A stretch of 34,702 bases of DNA, taken from the NCBI GenBank assembly GCA_009842245.1, contig VYFT01000076.1, positions 1 through 34,702 of the forward strand. Reading direction: 5' to 3'. The stretch's first letter is position 1. The number at the start of each line of letters is the position of its first letter. This document shows positions 12,159 to 21,984 of this stretch, piece after piece. Source of the stretch: Gammaproteobacteria bacterium (lineage in GTDB: Bacteria > Pseudomonadota > Gammaproteobacteria > Pseudomonadales > Azotimanducaceae). Position numbers and translations under genes: made by a program. Under the pieces are notes generated by a model. That model was not told where the DNA came from, did no database searches, and saw only the letters and a list, made by a program, of their open reading frames with translations.

Positions 12159-14393
12159 TTGAGCATATTTGACCACGAATTAGACGACATCGACTTACAC
12201 GAGTACACCTCCAAGGCGTATCTCGATTACTCGATGTATGTAATCAATGACCGCGCGTTGCCTTTCCTGGGCGACGGACTTAAGCCGGTACAGCGTCGAA
12301 TCGTCTATGCTATGCGGCAATTAGGGTTGACCTACCAAGCGAAGTACTCGAAGAGTGCTCGTACCGTTGGTGATGTGATCGGAAAGTTTCATCCACATGG
12401 GGAAAACGCGTGCTACGAATCGATGGTGTTGATGGCACAACCTTTTTCTTTTCGGTATCCCTTGGTCGATGGACAGGGAAATTGGGGCGCTCCGGATGAG
12501 CCGAAGTCGTTCGCTGCTCAACGCTATACAGAGTCTCGACTTACTCGCGAAGCTAGTCTCCTATACGAAGAACTCAACCAAGGTACGGTAGAGTTCGTAC
12601 CAAATTTTGACGGTACTCTCAAGGAACCGGTATGCCTGCCCGCCGAACTTCCATTCTTGTTGTTGAATGGTAGCACGGGCATCGCTGTAGGAATGGCGAC
12701 GGACGTACTCCCTCACAATCTCGGCGAAGTAGTGAAGGCATGTGTGGCTGCGCTTCGAAATGAACGAATCTCAGTGAGTGAACTGTTGACAGAATTATCC
12801 GGTCCTGATCTTCCGAGCGGCGGGTTAATTACCACCAGTTCTGAAGAACTTCAACGAGTCTACGAAAGTGGTCAAGGGTCTGTGCGCTGTAGAGCACGTT
12901 ATGAACGAGAGAATGGTGACATTGTTATCACCGAAGTGCCGTACCAAAGCTCGCCGTCTCGTATTTTGGAGCAGATCGCGCAACAGATGCAAGCCAAAAG
13001 GCTTCCTATGGTGGTAGATCTTCGTGATGAGTCAGATCATGAAAACCCAGTACGTCTCGTAATCGTTCCGAAATCGAATCGAGTGGATGTCGAAAGACTC
13101 ATGAGCCACCTATTCGCAACTACGGACTTGGAGCGCAGCGTTCGATTGAACTTTAACGTGATTGGGCTCGATGGAAAACCACGGGTTTATCCGCTTAATA
13201 AACTGATTCGGGATTGGCTCCGTTTCCGAAAGCTGACCGTGCGTCGACGAATTTTCCACCGTGTGGAACAGATTCAACGCCGTCTTGAGATTATCGGTGG
13301 GCTACTCATCGCGTACTTAAACCTTGAAGAAGTCATTCGAATTGTTCGGGAGGAAGACGATCCGAAACCGGTACTCATACAAACTTTTACGCTATCGGAC
13401 TTACAAGCAACAGCCATTTTGGATTTGCGTATACGACAACTGAGTCGTTTAGAAGAAGAAAAGCTCAACGCCGAAAAGAATGCACTGTCAGACGAACTAG
13501 CAAAGCACCAACTCGTATTGAACTCTACCCAGCGACTGAACACCTTGATACGAAAAGAACTTCAAGCAATCGCAGAAAAGTTTGGCGATGCACGAAGAAC
13601 GACTATTGTTGCTGATTCTGGTCTCGCGGAAGCATATGCAGACGCCGATCTAGTTTCAAATGAACCAGTGACTGTTGTGCTTTCACAGAAAGGGTGGGTG
13701 CGAGTTGCTCGCGGACATGGAACAGTAGATCCCATCAATCTAAATTACCGCGAAGGCGACGACTATCTGAGTTCAAGTTTGGCGCGAATGAACGACTCGT
13801 GCATATTTTTTGACTCATCGGGTCGGGCGTACTCCTCTCCAATCACAGCGTTACCGTCAGCTAGAGGCCAGGGAGAACCCCTTACCAGTATTTTTTCGCC
13901 ACCCGCAGGCTCGCGCTTTGTGGGATGCGTCAGTAGCGTCATATCTGAAGTATTAGTCGCGAATTCTTACGGTGAAGGATTTAGACTTCCTGTGAGTGCT
14001 GCGTTGTCTCAAGTGAAGAGTGGAAAGGCAGTGGTCGTCCTAGACGACTCCCGAGAGTTGATAACGTCGGTTTCAATTCAACCTGACTGTTTCGTAGTTC
14101 TTATTACCAAAAGCGGTCGAATTTTAGCTCTCCAGAGTCATGATATTCCAGTACGGCAACGCGGTAAAGGTGTTCGTCTTATCGGCATCTCTCGTAAGGA
14201 CTTATTCAGCGATGACGATGCACTGGAATTCGCAATCAGTGTTGCTCCCCAAGAAAAAGTTGCAATCACCGCTGGCCAAAGAACTATGACCATGACATCG
14301 AAAAAAATAGCCGAATATGTTGGAAAGCGCGGCAACTTAGGTAAGCGCCTCCCGCGAGGCTATACTAAAGTGTCTAAGGTCAGACTTGTCTAG
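12159..14393 (+). CDS. parC: DNA topoisomerase IV subunit A
   Basis: Breakage-reunion subunit of topoisomerase IV, 744 residues. The start is TTG at 12159 with AGGA at 12148-12151. The catalytic Tyr is 123 in [11 protein letters not shown]. The C-terminal third is the beta-pinwheel DNA-wrapping domain. In the quinolone-binding helix the sequence is [12 protein letters not shown] (78-89), so residues matching E. coli Asp79-Ser80 are Glu82-Asn83; see findings. The gene follows parE as a two-gene unit. Its stop codon overlaps that of the convergent epmB. Confidence 0.97.
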   Translation: MSIFDHELDDIDLHEYTSKAYLDYSMYVINDRALPFLGDGLKPVQRRIVYAMRQLGLTYQAKYSKSARTVGDVIGKFHPHGENACYESMVLMAQPFSFRYPLVDGQGNWGAPDEPKSFAAQRYTESRLTREASLLYEELNQGTVEFVPNFDGTLKEPVCLPAELPFLLLNGSTGIAVGMATDVLPHNLGEVVKACVAALRNERISVSELLTELSGPDLPSGGLITTSSEELQRVYESGQGSVRCRARYERENGDIVITEVPYQSSPSRILEQIAQQMQAKRLPMVVDLRDESDHENPVRLVIVPKSNRVDVERLMSHLFATTDLERSVRLNFNVIGLDGKPRVYPLNKLIRDWLRFRKLTVRRRIFHRVEQIQRRLEIIGGLLIAYLNLEEVIRIVREEDDPKPVLIQTFTLSDLQATAILDLRIRQLSRLEEEKLNAEKNALSDELAKHQLVLNSTQRLNTLIRKELQAIAEKFGDARRTTIVADSGLAEAYADADLVSNEPVTVVLSQKGWVRVARGHGTVDPINLNYREGDDYLSSSLARMNDSCIFFDSSGRAYSSPITALPSARGQGEPLTSIFSPPAGSRFVGCVSSVISEVLVANSYGEGFRLPVSAALSQVKSGKAVVVLDDSRELITSVSIQPDCFVVLITKSGRILALQSHDIPVRQRGKGVRLIGISRKDLFSDDDALEFAISVAPQEKVAITAGQRTMTMTSKKIAEYVGKRGNLGKRLPRGYTKVSKVRLV

Positions 14394-15385
14394 CAAAGAA
14401 TAGTCTTTGCCGCTTCGTGGGGTACTTCACGCACTAGGCGAGGTACCAAGTAACCTGGGAGCTGAGCTTGAAGTTTCTTCCACAATGCTAGCGCAGTCTT
14501 CTCCGACGTGTCATAGTGATGCGCACCCGCTACAGGATCGAATACGTGCAGATAGTAGGGAACGACACCAATCTCAAAAACGCGGAACATCAGTTCCGAG
14601 AGAATTCCAACCGAATCGTTGACGCCTTTCAGCAATACGCTTTGGTTAAATACGTCAATTTGAGCACTTCGAAGTTGCTGGATTGCTCGATGGACGCTAT
14701 CGTCAATCTCATTTGGGTGATTTATGTGAACCACAACTACGACTTTGAGCCGAGTTTTGGACAGAATCTCTACAAATGCAGGTGTGATTCTCTGTGGAAT
14801 CATTACAGGGAAACGTGTATGGATTCTCAAGATCGCGATATGAGCTAGTTTTTCTAAGTGTTGGACGAACGCGTCTAGCTTCGATGTCGACAGTGTCAAG
14901 GGATCACCTCCAGACAGGATGACTTCAACGATCGAGGGGTCACCGGCTAGCGTCTCGAGAGTTTTCTGAAAATCGGCGAGTTGATTGGCAGCGTAATCAA
15001 AATGCCGCCGAAAGCAGTAACGACAGTGTACAGGACATGCCCCTGTAGCAATCACGAGCGCACGATTTGCATACTTCTTAACCACACCTCCGCTCTGGAT
15101 GAAATCACGTTCTATGAGAGGATCGGTTGTGTAGCCCTTGAAGGAATTTAGTTCCGCGCGAGATGGCGCAACTTGAAGCAACAACGGATCAAGTGGATTT
15201 CTCTTCTCCATCCGTTGGATGAACGTTCGAGGTATTTGCAACGGAAATTCAGGATTTTCGACCCAGTCGATTTGCGATTCTTGAAGTTCTAGCAAGTGCT
15301 TTAGCTCGACCACGGATCGAACCGATGATCGGAGTATTCCTTGCCAGATAGCTTCATCGCTATCAATATTCAGTGCGTGTATCAT
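14390..15385 (-). CDS. epmB: EF-P (R)-beta-lysine pathway lysine 2,3-aminomutase
   Basis: Radical-SAM, PLP-dependent enzyme that turns (S)-alpha-lysine into (R)-beta-lysine for attachment to elongation factor P by EpmA. It is 331 residues. The radical-SAM cluster motif C117-x3-C121-x2-C124 is in [20 protein letters not shown] follows. K327 near the C-terminus aligns with the PLP-binding lysine of E. coli EpmB. It is divergent from efp, with only 30 bases between the two start codons, and ends tail to tail with parC, stop codons overlapping. Confidence 0.95.
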   Translation of the reverse strand: MIHALNIDSDEAIWQGILRSSVRSVVELKHLLELQESQIDWVENPEFPLQIPRTFIQRMEKRNPLDPLLLQVAPSRAELNSFKGYTTDPLIERDFIQSGGVVKKYANRALVIATGACPVHCRYCFRRHFDYAANQLADFQKTLETLAGDPSIVEVILSGGDPLTLSTSKLDAFVQHLEKLAHIAILRIHTRFPVMIPQRITPAFVEILSKTRLKVVVVVHINHPNEIDDSVHRAIQQLRSAQIDVFNQSVLLKGVNDSVGILSELMFRVFEIGVVPYYLHVFDPVAGAHHYDTSEKTALALWKKLQAQLPGYLVPRLVREVPHEAAKTILC

Positions 15386-15415
15386 TCTTCGGCGAGAAGT
15401 CGCACAAGGAGAGTC

Positions 15416-15991
15416 ATGGCAACCTATTCTACAAACGAATTTCGTCCTGGATTGAAAGTATTGTTGGAGGGAGAACCCTGTGTTTTAATGGAGGCTGAAT
15501 TCGTAAAACCGGGTAAGGGGCAAGCGTTTACACGTGCGAAATTCAAAAATCTAGTTACTGGTCGAGTGTGGGAACGCACATTGCGAAGCGGGGACACTAT
15601 GGAAGCTGCAGATGTCGCAGAATTCGAAATGGAGTATCTCTACAACGATGGCTATCAATGGCACTTCATGCGTACCGACGAGTCCTTTGAACAGTTCGCG
15701 GCCGATGAAAAAGTAGTTGGGGAAGCGAAACAGTGGATTACGGAACAAGATCGGTGCCAAGTTACCTTGTGGAACAATGCTCCCATTTCCGTCGCACCGC
15801 CAAATTTTGTGAATCTAGCGGTCAAAGAAACTGATGCGGGTGTGCGTGGAGACACCGCGCAGGGTGGTAGTAAACCGGCGATACTGACCACAGGCGCAAC
15901 TGTTCGAGTACCGCTCTTTATAGAAGTAGGAGATCTACTCAGGGTCGACACTAGGACAGGGCAATACGTGGGTCGTAGCAAGGAAACATGA
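15416..15991 (+). CDS. efp: Elongation factor P
   Basis: Rescues ribosomes stalled at polyproline stretches. The frame extends upstream, but the ATG at 15416 with AAGGAGA at 15406-15412 gives the family length of 191 residues and the conserved start [12 protein letters not shown]. The modifiable Lys is K34 in KPGKGQAF, the residue that EpmA/EpmB lysylate in gammaproteobacteria. The three-barrel organisation and the C-terminal [11 protein letters not shown] block are present. Its stop overlaps the epmA start in ATGA, indicating coupled translation. Confidence 0.98.
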   Translation: MATYSTNEFRPGLKVLLEGEPCVLMEAEFVKPGKGQAFTRAKFKNLVTGRVWERTLRSGDTMEAADVAEFEMEYLYNDGYQWHFMRTDESFEQFAADEKVVGEAKQWITEQDRCQVTLWNNAPISVAPPNFVNLAVKETDAGVRGDTAQGGSKPAILTTGATVRVPLFIEVGDLLRVDTRTGQYVGRSKET

Positions 15992-16917
15992 CTGCCCGGT
16001 GGCGGCCATCAGCCACAATTGAGAATCTCCAACAACGTGGCGAGATTCTTTGGAAAATTCGAGAATTTTTTCGGCAGCGTGGAATTTGCGAAGTACATAC
16101 TCCAGTCGTCGGTTCCCACACTGTTTCGGATCCAAACATCGAGTCGGTGCGGTTAGCAAACGGAAAATTTTTGCAAACATCGCCGGAGTATTTCCTCAAA
16201 CGCTTGCTTGCTGCTGGCATGCCCTCCTGCTATCAGCTTGGCCCTGTCTTTCGTAAGGGCGAAACGGGTCGATGGCACACTCCCGAATTTACTATGCTTG
16301 AGTGGTACCACCTGGGATTCACCTCGTCAGAGCTACGACAGGAAGTCATCGACTTGGTCGAACTAGTACTGGGTCCAAGTGAGGTAGGCGAATTTACGTT
16401 TCGCGACTTTCTGTTTCAAGAGTTTCAACTTGACTGTTTTGAATGTTCCGACGAAGATTTACTAAATACTGCTCGTGCAAACGGCTACTCCAATGATTTT
16501 CGACGCGCGGAAGTTCTCGACTTTCTGTATTCATCGGCTATCGAGAAAAACAGAGACTCTCGATACTTTGTTCTCGATTTCCCAACTGAATCAAGCGCGT
16601 TGGCTGAAGTGCGTGAACGCGATGGACATCAAGTCGCTGACCGATTTGAATTGATTGTTGAAGGACTAGAGATCGCGAATGGCTATAACGAACTGCGCGA
16701 TCCAATTGAACTTGAGCAACGTATGGAACGAGATCGGACCTTACGAAAACAGCTGGGCCGAACAGATGTTGAGAAGGACCATCGACTGATTGAAGCGATG
16801 GAATCCGGTCTTCCTCAATGTGCTGGTGTCGCTGTGGGGTTGGATCGACTTGTTGCGGTTGCGGTTGGTGCAGAGATTGTCCAGCAAGTGCTCACGTTTG
16901 CACAAGATCAGATTTAG
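15988..16917 (+). CDS. epmA: EF-P beta-lysine ligase
   Basis: Paralogue of the lysyl-tRNA synthetase catalytic domain that attaches (R)-beta-lysine to K34 of EF-P. It is 309 residues, with no anticodon-binding domain. The [11 protein letters not shown] block is at 64-74, class II motif 2 covers [20 protein letters not shown] (88-107), and motif 3 GVGLDRL-like [11 protein letters not shown] is near the C-terminus. The start overlaps efp by four bases. With epmB on the other side of efp, the whole lysylation pathway except the optional hydroxylase EpmC is in this 2.5-kb segment. Confidence 0.96.
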   Translation: MTARWRPSATIENLQQRGEILWKIREFFRQRGICEVHTPVVGSHTVSDPNIESVRLANGKFLQTSPEYFLKRLLAAGMPSCYQLGPVFRKGETGRWHTPEFTMLEWYHLGFTSSELRQEVIDLVELVLGPSEVGEFTFRDFLFQEFQLDCFECSDEDLLNTARANGYSNDFRRAEVLDFLYSSAIEKNRDSRYFVLDFPTESSALAEVRERDGHQVADRFELIVEGLEIANGYNELRDPIELEQRMERDRTLRKQLGRTDVEKDHRLIEAMESGLPQCAGVAVGLDRLVAVAVGAEIVQQVLTFAQDQI

Positions 16918-16937
16918 ATTTCCACTAATGTCCATTT

Positions 16938-16967
16938 TTGATTCGCAGGCGACAAGACCGATACAAT
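16938..16967 (+). promoter_or_regulatory. Possible promoter upstream of the membrane-protein gene
   Basis: TTGATT at 16938-16943 and TACAAT at 16962-16967 are 18 bases apart, placing a start near 16974, about 57 bases before the ATG at 17031. A second TTGACA at 17002 lacks a good -10. The match is by eye only. Confidence 0.3.
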
Positions 16968-17030
16968 TCTTTGTACAATGGATTCGAAAGACTTAAAGTG
17001 GTTGACAGTGACCGACCGAACTCATAGCTA

Positions 17031-17522
17031 ATGAAGACTGTTCCAGCTACCGAAGTGTCTCAGATGGGGATGCTGAGTAAACATTGGCTGTTTTTGTATT
17101 TATTGGGATGCTTGGTTTCGACATGCATCTGCGTAGTCGGCGGTGTAGCATGGTGGTTTGAAGGCAGAATTCTCGAATATCTTCCATTCTGCGGTTTTTG
17201 CATTTGTATTTCTTTGTTCTTTCAATCCACAACCTTAATTGTTACTGCCAAGCGCACTTCTGGGGAGCGAAGAGAAATCCCCTCAGGGTCGTTCGCTCAA
17301 ATGCTTTTCCGATTATTTGGTTCGAAAGTATCAGTAAGCGCATCCATGCATCTCGTGGGTGTGAGCCTACTCTTGTTGGGCATGATGATTTGGAAGACCT
17401 ATAGTCAATTTTTCGGTGTATGGTTAGGAGTGTCTGGTGTCGGATACATGGCCCTCATGCCAATACTACATTGGAGAAATCCGCGATATACACCTCGCCC
17501 ACAGTACATCCGCGACAGATAG
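17031..17522 (+). CDS. Unrecognised four-helix membrane protein
   Basis: I do not recognise this 163-residue protein. It has four hydrophobic stretches at about 19-42, 50-70, 99-118 and 126-145, suggesting paired helices with a basic loop between helices two and three (TAKRTSGERREIPSG) and a basic tail (RNPRYTPRPQYIRDR). The first half is unusually rich in Cys for a membrane protein. No ribosome site is evident at the first Met; Met14 at 17070, preceded by GGGG, is an alternative start. It is convergent with the DUF5131 gene, 25 bases apart. Confidence 0.6.
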   Translation: MKTVPATEVSQMGMLSKHWLFLYLLGCLVSTCICVVGGVAWWFEGRILEYLPFCGFCICISLFFQSTTLIVTAKRTSGERREIPSGSFAQMLFRLFGSKVSVSASMHLVGVSLLLLGMMIWKTYSQFFGVWLGVSGVGYMALMPILHWRNPRYTPRPQYIRDR

Positions 17523-17547
17523 TTAGACCTGCTTTCAGAGTTCGCAC

Positions 17548-18279
17548 TCAAATGGTTCTGAGCTCGCTTGCGTACATTGGCATTTGATCCCAAGTTCGAT
17601 TGTCTAAGGTTCTGCCATGTCTTTTTTTGAAAACTCCGCCCCACTGCTTAAAAAAGAATGGCACATTGCACTCAACGCAGCGATCGCGAATTTCTCGTAC
17701 CCAAGAACCCCGCATCTTCCGCGCACCTGGGCCTGATTCACCCCCAACGATTACCCAATCAATCTCATCTAATTGAAGCGAAGGCAACGGTCCGAGCAAG
17801 GGCTCGAGTGACAGAAACTTTATTTTGGCACTCGTGAGTTTTAAAAGATTCAGTCGGTCAATCCATCGCATCGACTCGATACTTGTACCCAACCAAACAT
17901 TTGGAGTCCAATCTAACTTGTCGTTGAGTTCTAAGACGCGAGCCGGTCGCTTTGTGAGTACTTGAAAGATATGTTGCTCAGCGAGATTCATCGTACGAAA
18001 TACTGATTGAATAAAAGAAGGAGCTACGTCTTCGTGAAAGAGATCCGACATAGAGTTGACGAAAACCAGGCGTGGTGTCTTCCACTTCAGTGGGTCGTTT
18101 AATGTCGAAGCATGCACGGTGACTTGGAAGCCATTAGCGTACTTTTCTGCTTTCATTGCCTTGAGTCTATCTGCCATTCGTTCTGCATAACAGTGCTTAC
18201 AACCATGACTGACCTTGGTGCACCCGGTCACGGGATTCCAAGTAGTGTCAGTCCATTCAATCTTAGAACTAGAAGCCAA
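17548..18279 (-). CDS. DUF5131 / phage Gp37-Gp68 family protein
   Basis: 243-residue protein of the family first named from phage Gp37/Gp68. Its N-terminus has the signature IEWTDTTWNPVTGC followed by C20-x6-C27-x2-C30 and YAERMADR. This looks like a radical-SAM-type iron-sulfur site, though the Cys spacing differs from the usual CX3CX2C. Further family blocks are FVNSMSDLFHE, LTKRPAR, WLGTSIE, LSLEPLLG, VIVGGESGPGARKM and FFFKQWGG. The function is unknown. In many genomes the family sits beside a three-Cys-motif partner gene (TcmP); no such gene is here. It is isolated between epmA and orn, where E. coli has rsgA/psd genes. Confidence 0.85.
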   Translation of the reverse strand: MASSSKIEWTDTTWNPVTGCTKVSHGCKHCYAERMADRLKAMKAEKYANGFQVTVHASTLNDPLKWKTPRLVFVNSMSDLFHEDVAPSFIQSVFRTMNLAEQHIFQVLTKRPARVLELNDKLDWTPNVWLGTSIESMRWIDRLNLLKLTSAKIKFLSLEPLLGPLPSLQLDEIDWVIVGGESGPGARKMRGSWVREIRDRCVECNVPFFFKQWGGVFKKRHGRTLDNRTWDQMPMYASELRTI

Positions 18280-18472
18280 CAGTGATTACTCTACGTTGAG
18301 GATATGCATTCGTTCATGATTCTAGAGTTCGGGAATGTCACCCGCGACGACGCGCCAACCGAATTGACCTATTCCGTGAGTTGCAGAGAACGAATTTCTA
18401 AGAACTTCTACAATCTAGCGAAGTGAACAGAGTGCTTTGTTTTCAGTTCTATCAATTTGTTGAAGCGAGTCC

Positions 18473-19030
18473 ATGAAACCACCACTAATTTGGATCGACC
18501 TCGAAATGACCGGTCTGAATCCCAAAACTGACGTGATATTGGAAATTGCTGCAGTCATCACCGACGACGATCTCAACTTCATAGGCAATGGTGTCTCCTT
18601 GATCATTCACCAACCCGAAGAGGCGTTGGCCACCATGGATGATTGGAATGTGAAGCATCACACAGCCTCAGGATTGATCGATAGAGTTAGACAATCAGAA
18701 ATTACTATCGAAGAGGCCGAGGCGGTGACTTATGACTTTGTTACTACCCACACCCAACCTCGTGAGTCCCCGCTGTGTGGGAACTCCATCTCGCAGGATC
18801 GAAACTTTCTACGTCGCTACATGCCCACTCTCCAAGCACACTTTCACTATCGAAACATCGATGTCAGTACGGTCAAGGAACTCGCAAAGCGCTGGGCTCC
18901 CGAGGTGAAACGACAGTTTAAGAAGGCGAACAAGCATCGTGCTTTGGACGACATCAAAGAGTCAATTCGAGAGCTAGCCTACTACCGCGAGCACTTTATC
19001 GAGGAACAGTTTCGGGTACCAAGCGACTGA
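18473..19030 (+). CDS. orn: Oligoribonuclease
   Basis: 3'-5' exoribonuclease of the DEDDh family that degrades di- and short oligoribonucleotides, the last step of mRNA decay and of pGpG removal in cyclic-di-GMP turnover. It is 185 residues. Exo I motif is WIDLEMTGL with D9 and E11. Exo II is in NSISQDRNFL, and the final HRALDDI carries the catalytic His and Asp. It overlaps the 3' end of convergent queG by 35 bases, so the last codons of both genes share DNA. Confidence 0.97.
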   Translation: MKPPLIWIDLEMTGLNPKTDVILEIAAVITDDDLNFIGNGVSLIIHQPEEALATMDDWNVKHHTASGLIDRVRQSEITIEEAEAVTYDFVTTHTQPRESPLCGNSISQDRNFLRRYMPTLQAHFHYRNIDVSTVKELAKRWAPEVKRQFKKANKHRALDDIKESIRELAYYREHFIEEQFRVPSD

Positions 19031-20060
19031 GTGCCCATTCAATGTGCTCAAGACAAATCGCATCATTGCGTGCGGTCATTTCTACTTGCTTTAATTGCAA
19101 AGCGCTAACTAGATCTTCGGAGTAAGGGGCGTTTCCCGCGGCAACCGCTAGATTACGCACCCATTGTTGGTAGTTAATCCGTCGCAGTGCCATACCTAAC
19201 GTCCGTTCTCTAAATGTTTCCTTATCCCATCCGAGTAAATCGACAATCCTGGCTCGATCAAGCTCGTGTCGAGGTGCAAAGTCACTTACTTGGGTTTGTG
19301 GTGCAAAACGGTTCCATGGACAAACCAATTGACAATCATCACAACCAAAGATCCGATTTCCTACCAAGGGACGAAGTTCCATAGGAATCGAACCCTTGTA
19401 CTCTATGGTTAGATACGATATACACAGCCTTGCGTCGAGTTCTCGTGGTCCGATGATCGCCCCGGTAGGACACAATGTGATACAAGATGTACAGGATCCA
19501 CAATGGTCTTTGTTATTTGGTTCCGACACGGGAAACGGAATATCTGTGAAGATCTCCCCGAGAAAGAAGAAGGAGCCAGCATCACGATTTAGTATGAGTG
19601 TGTTTTTTCCAACCCAACCAAGACCCGCTTTTTCCGCGAGAGGTCGTTCAAGGACCGGTGCTGAGTCAACGAAGGCTCGATGCGTCCCACCGGCTGCATC
19701 GACCAACTTACGTGCAATCTTCGCTAGTCTCTTTCGTACGACTTTGTGATAGTCGCGTCCTAATGCATATCGAGAAACATAGGCAATGGAAGGATCTTTG
19801 AGGGCATCGGGAAACGCTTCGGACGAGTAATCCATGCGCGCACTGATGACTCTCACTGTACCTGGTAGAAGTTGTTGAGGGTCGAACCTTTTCTCAAGAT
19901 TTCTGCTCAAGTAAGACATCTCTCCGTGAAATCCCCGTCGCAACCATTCACGGAATTCTCTAGACGCACTACTGAGGTCCGTATCGCTAAATCCAACATC
20001 AGCAAACCCAAGTTCGTGCGCCCACTCTTGGACTTGTTCTGTTAATTGCACTATGTCCAT
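18996..20060 (-). CDS. queG: Epoxyqueuosine reductase
   Basis: Last step of queuosine tRNA modification: cobalamin- and iron-sulfur-dependent reduction of epoxyqueuosine in the wobble position of GUN tRNAs. It is 354 residues. The catalytic Asp is likely D132 (VDSAPVLERP). Two ferredoxin-like clusters are built from C187, C190, C193, C197 and from C240, C243, C247. The C-terminus carries the helical repeat region. It is divergent from nnr with 16 bases between start codons, and its 3' end overlaps orn. Confidence 0.96.
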   Translation of the reverse strand: MDIVQLTEQVQEWAHELGFADVGFSDTDLSSASREFREWLRRGFHGEMSYLSRNLEKRFDPQQLLPGTVRVISARMDYSSEAFPDALKDPSIAYVSRYALGRDYHKVVRKRLAKIARKLVDAAGGTHRAFVDSAPVLERPLAEKAGLGWVGKNTLILNRDAGSFFFLGEIFTDIPFPVSEPNNKDHCGSCTSCITLCPTGAIIGPRELDARLCISYLTIEYKGSIPMELRPLVGNRIFGCDDCQLVCPWNRFAPQTQVSDFAPRHELDRARIVDLLGWDKETFRERTLGMALRRINYQQWVRNLAVAAGNAPYSEDLVSALQLKQVEMTARNDAICLEHIEWALSRLVPETVPR

Positions 20061-20076
20061 GACTTAGAATTAAATT

Positions 20077-21537
20077 ATGGGTCTTATTTCTCAAGTGTAT
20101 ACCGCGGATGAGTGTCGTGAACTCGATCGCTTAGCCATTGAGGAACATGATATACCGGGTTATACTCTCATGCAGCGCGCGGGCGCTTTTGTCTTTACAA
20201 CGATGCAAGACCGTTGGCCCGGAATTCAATCACTACTCGTCGTAGCCGGTTCGGGAAATAACGCCGGCGATGGATATGTCATTGCGACACTTGCCCATCA
20301 GGCAGGAATCGACACGAAAGTGCTCCAAGTGGGAGCGACGAAACGCCTACGCGGTGATGCGCTACTTGCGTGGGAACAACTACAGCAAACCGAGGTCGCG
20401 ATTGTGGACGATCTCACACATGCAGACTTAGTCGTCGATGCGCTTCTGGGCACAGGTGCACACGGAGCTGTGGCTTCAGATTATGAGGACGCGATTGCTC
20501 AGATCAACAACTCTCACTCTCCAATAGTTGCGGTCGATGTTCCAAGCGGCGTCGATGCCAGCAACGGTGGTCTCCTAACTGAGAATCCAGTAGACGCGGA
20601 GCTCACTTGTATGTTCATCAGTGCTAAACTCGGACTGTTCACTGGTCCTGGGTTGCGATATCGAGGAGACCTTGTTTTTACCGATCTTGGGGTGCCTCCT
20701 GAGGTCTATCGAAACGTGTCGGGCGTACCTCTTCTCGACACAACTAGCAAACGCCCAGTTCTACCACCTCGGGATGCACTAGCACATAAGTATCAATTCG
20801 GACACGTGGTTGTCGTTGGTGGCGACTACGGTATGGGCGGTGCCGTCATCTTGGCCGCGGAAGCAGCTTTACGCACCGGTGCGGGCTTAGTAACGGTTCT
20901 CACTCGAAACGAAAACGTGCCGGCGATTCTGTCTCGAACGCCGGAAGTCATGGCAGTTGGAGTGGACGAATCAACCGATTTAAGTTCTTACGTTGAGAGA
21001 GCTGATGTAATCGCGATCGGACCTGGATTAGGTCAAGACTCTTGGGGTAGCTCTCTACTCAAGAAAGTTTTCGCCCAGCAACCAGATTGCTGCGTACTTG
21101 ACGCAGATGCCTTACGAGCATTGAAGTCTCACAGATGGAGAGTACCGGTGGGTTGCATCCTTACACCGCATCCGGGAGAAGCCGCATTTATGTCTGGTGT
21201 ATCTACTTCGGAGGTGCAAGCTGATCGACCAAATTTCGCAAAGGATTTATCGCGCGATTACGGATGTACCGTCATACTCAAGGGTCCTGGCACTCTGATT
21301 GCTTCTCAGGGTCAGTTGTGTTCAATCTCGCAATGGATCAATGGTTCGTTAGCTACCGCTGGTAGCGGTGATGTACTCACCGGTATCGTAGCAGCAGCGT
21401 ACGCACGTAGCGGCAATCCGATTCGTGCGGCCGAAGCCGCAGTGTCTCTTCACGGCGCATCGGGTTCGCGTGCATTACGGGAGAAGCCAGGTCAGTCGGT
21501 CATCGCGAGTGATTTGATCGACTCGATTCGTATATGA
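20077..21537 (+). CDS. nnr: Bifunctional NAD(P)H-hydrate epimerase / ADP-dependent dehydratase
   Basis: Metabolite-repair enzyme that restores hydrated NAD(P)H: the N-terminal YjeF_N half epimerises NAD(P)HX, the C-terminal ribokinase-like half dehydrates it using ADP. It is 486 residues. The N-domain has GSGNNAGDGYV at about 61-71 and VDVPSGVDAS. The C-domain has GGDYGMGGAVILAAEAALR, LTPHPGEAA and the TAGSGDVLTG motif. It starts the long plus-strand run. Its last four bases overlap the tsaE start (ATGA). Confidence 0.96.
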   Translation: MGLISQVYTADECRELDRLAIEEHDIPGYTLMQRAGAFVFTTMQDRWPGIQSLLVVAGSGNNAGDGYVIATLAHQAGIDTKVLQVGATKRLRGDALLAWEQLQQTEVAIVDDLTHADLVVDALLGTGAHGAVASDYEDAIAQINNSHSPIVAVDVPSGVDASNGGLLTENPVDAELTCMFISAKLGLFTGPGLRYRGDLVFTDLGVPPEVYRNVSGVPLLDTTSKRPVLPPRDALAHKYQFGHVVVVGGDYGMGGAVILAAEAALRTGAGLVTVLTRNENVPAILSRTPEVMAVGVDESTDLSSYVERADVIAIGPGLGQDSWGSSLLKKVFAQQPDCCVLDADALRALKSHRWRVPVGCILTPHPGEAAFMSGVSTSEVQADRPNFAKDLSRDYGCTVILKGPGTLIASQGQLCSISQWINGSLATAGSGDVLTGIVAAAYARSGNPIRAAEAAVSLHGASGSRALREKPGQSVIASDLIDSIRI

Positions 21538-21983
21538 GGTTAGACTTGGAGAATCAAACGTTGATACGTCTGAGTACTCAAGCAGACACGCAAGCGCTAG
21601 GCGCACAACTTGCATCACGCTTTCAGCAAGGACTCGTTTTCCTTCACGGTCCATTGGGAGCTGGAAAAACGACCCTAGTTCGCGGCTGGCTCCGTGGATT
21701 GGGTTATCAGGGACCAGTTAAAAGCCCAACGTTTACACTCATTGAACCGTACGAGATTAACTGTACTCAAATACTGCATTTTGACCTCTTTCGTATTGCA
21801 AATCCATGTGAAATTGAATATATTGGTATGTTGGAACACTTAGAAACGAGCCAACTTCAGTTTGTGGAGTGGCCGGAACGAGGAAATAGTCGTCTTCCAG
21901 AACCGGATCTAGATATCCGATTGGAATATGATGGCTCGCACCGGCAGGCTACTATCAGTGTCGAAAATCAAAAGATGGAATAG
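21534..21983 (+). CDS. tsaE: tRNA t6A biosynthesis ATPase TsaE
   Basis: ATPase of the TsaB/TsaD/TsaE complex that makes N6-threonylcarbamoyladenosine at tRNA position 37. It is 149 residues. The Walker A loop GPLGAGKTT is at 39-47, followed by KSPTFTLIEPY and FDLFRI, and FVEWPERG near the C-terminus. Translation is probably coupled to nnr through the four-base overlap. amiB begins two bases after its stop. Confidence 0.96.
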   Translation: MRLDLENQTLIRLSTQADTQALGAQLASRFQQGLVFLHGPLGAGKTTLVRGWLRGLGYQGPVKSPTFTLIEPYEINCTQILHFDLFRIANPCEIEYIGMLEHLETSQLQFVEWPERGNSRLPEPDLDIRLEYDGSHRQATISVENQKME

Positions 21984-21984
21984 T

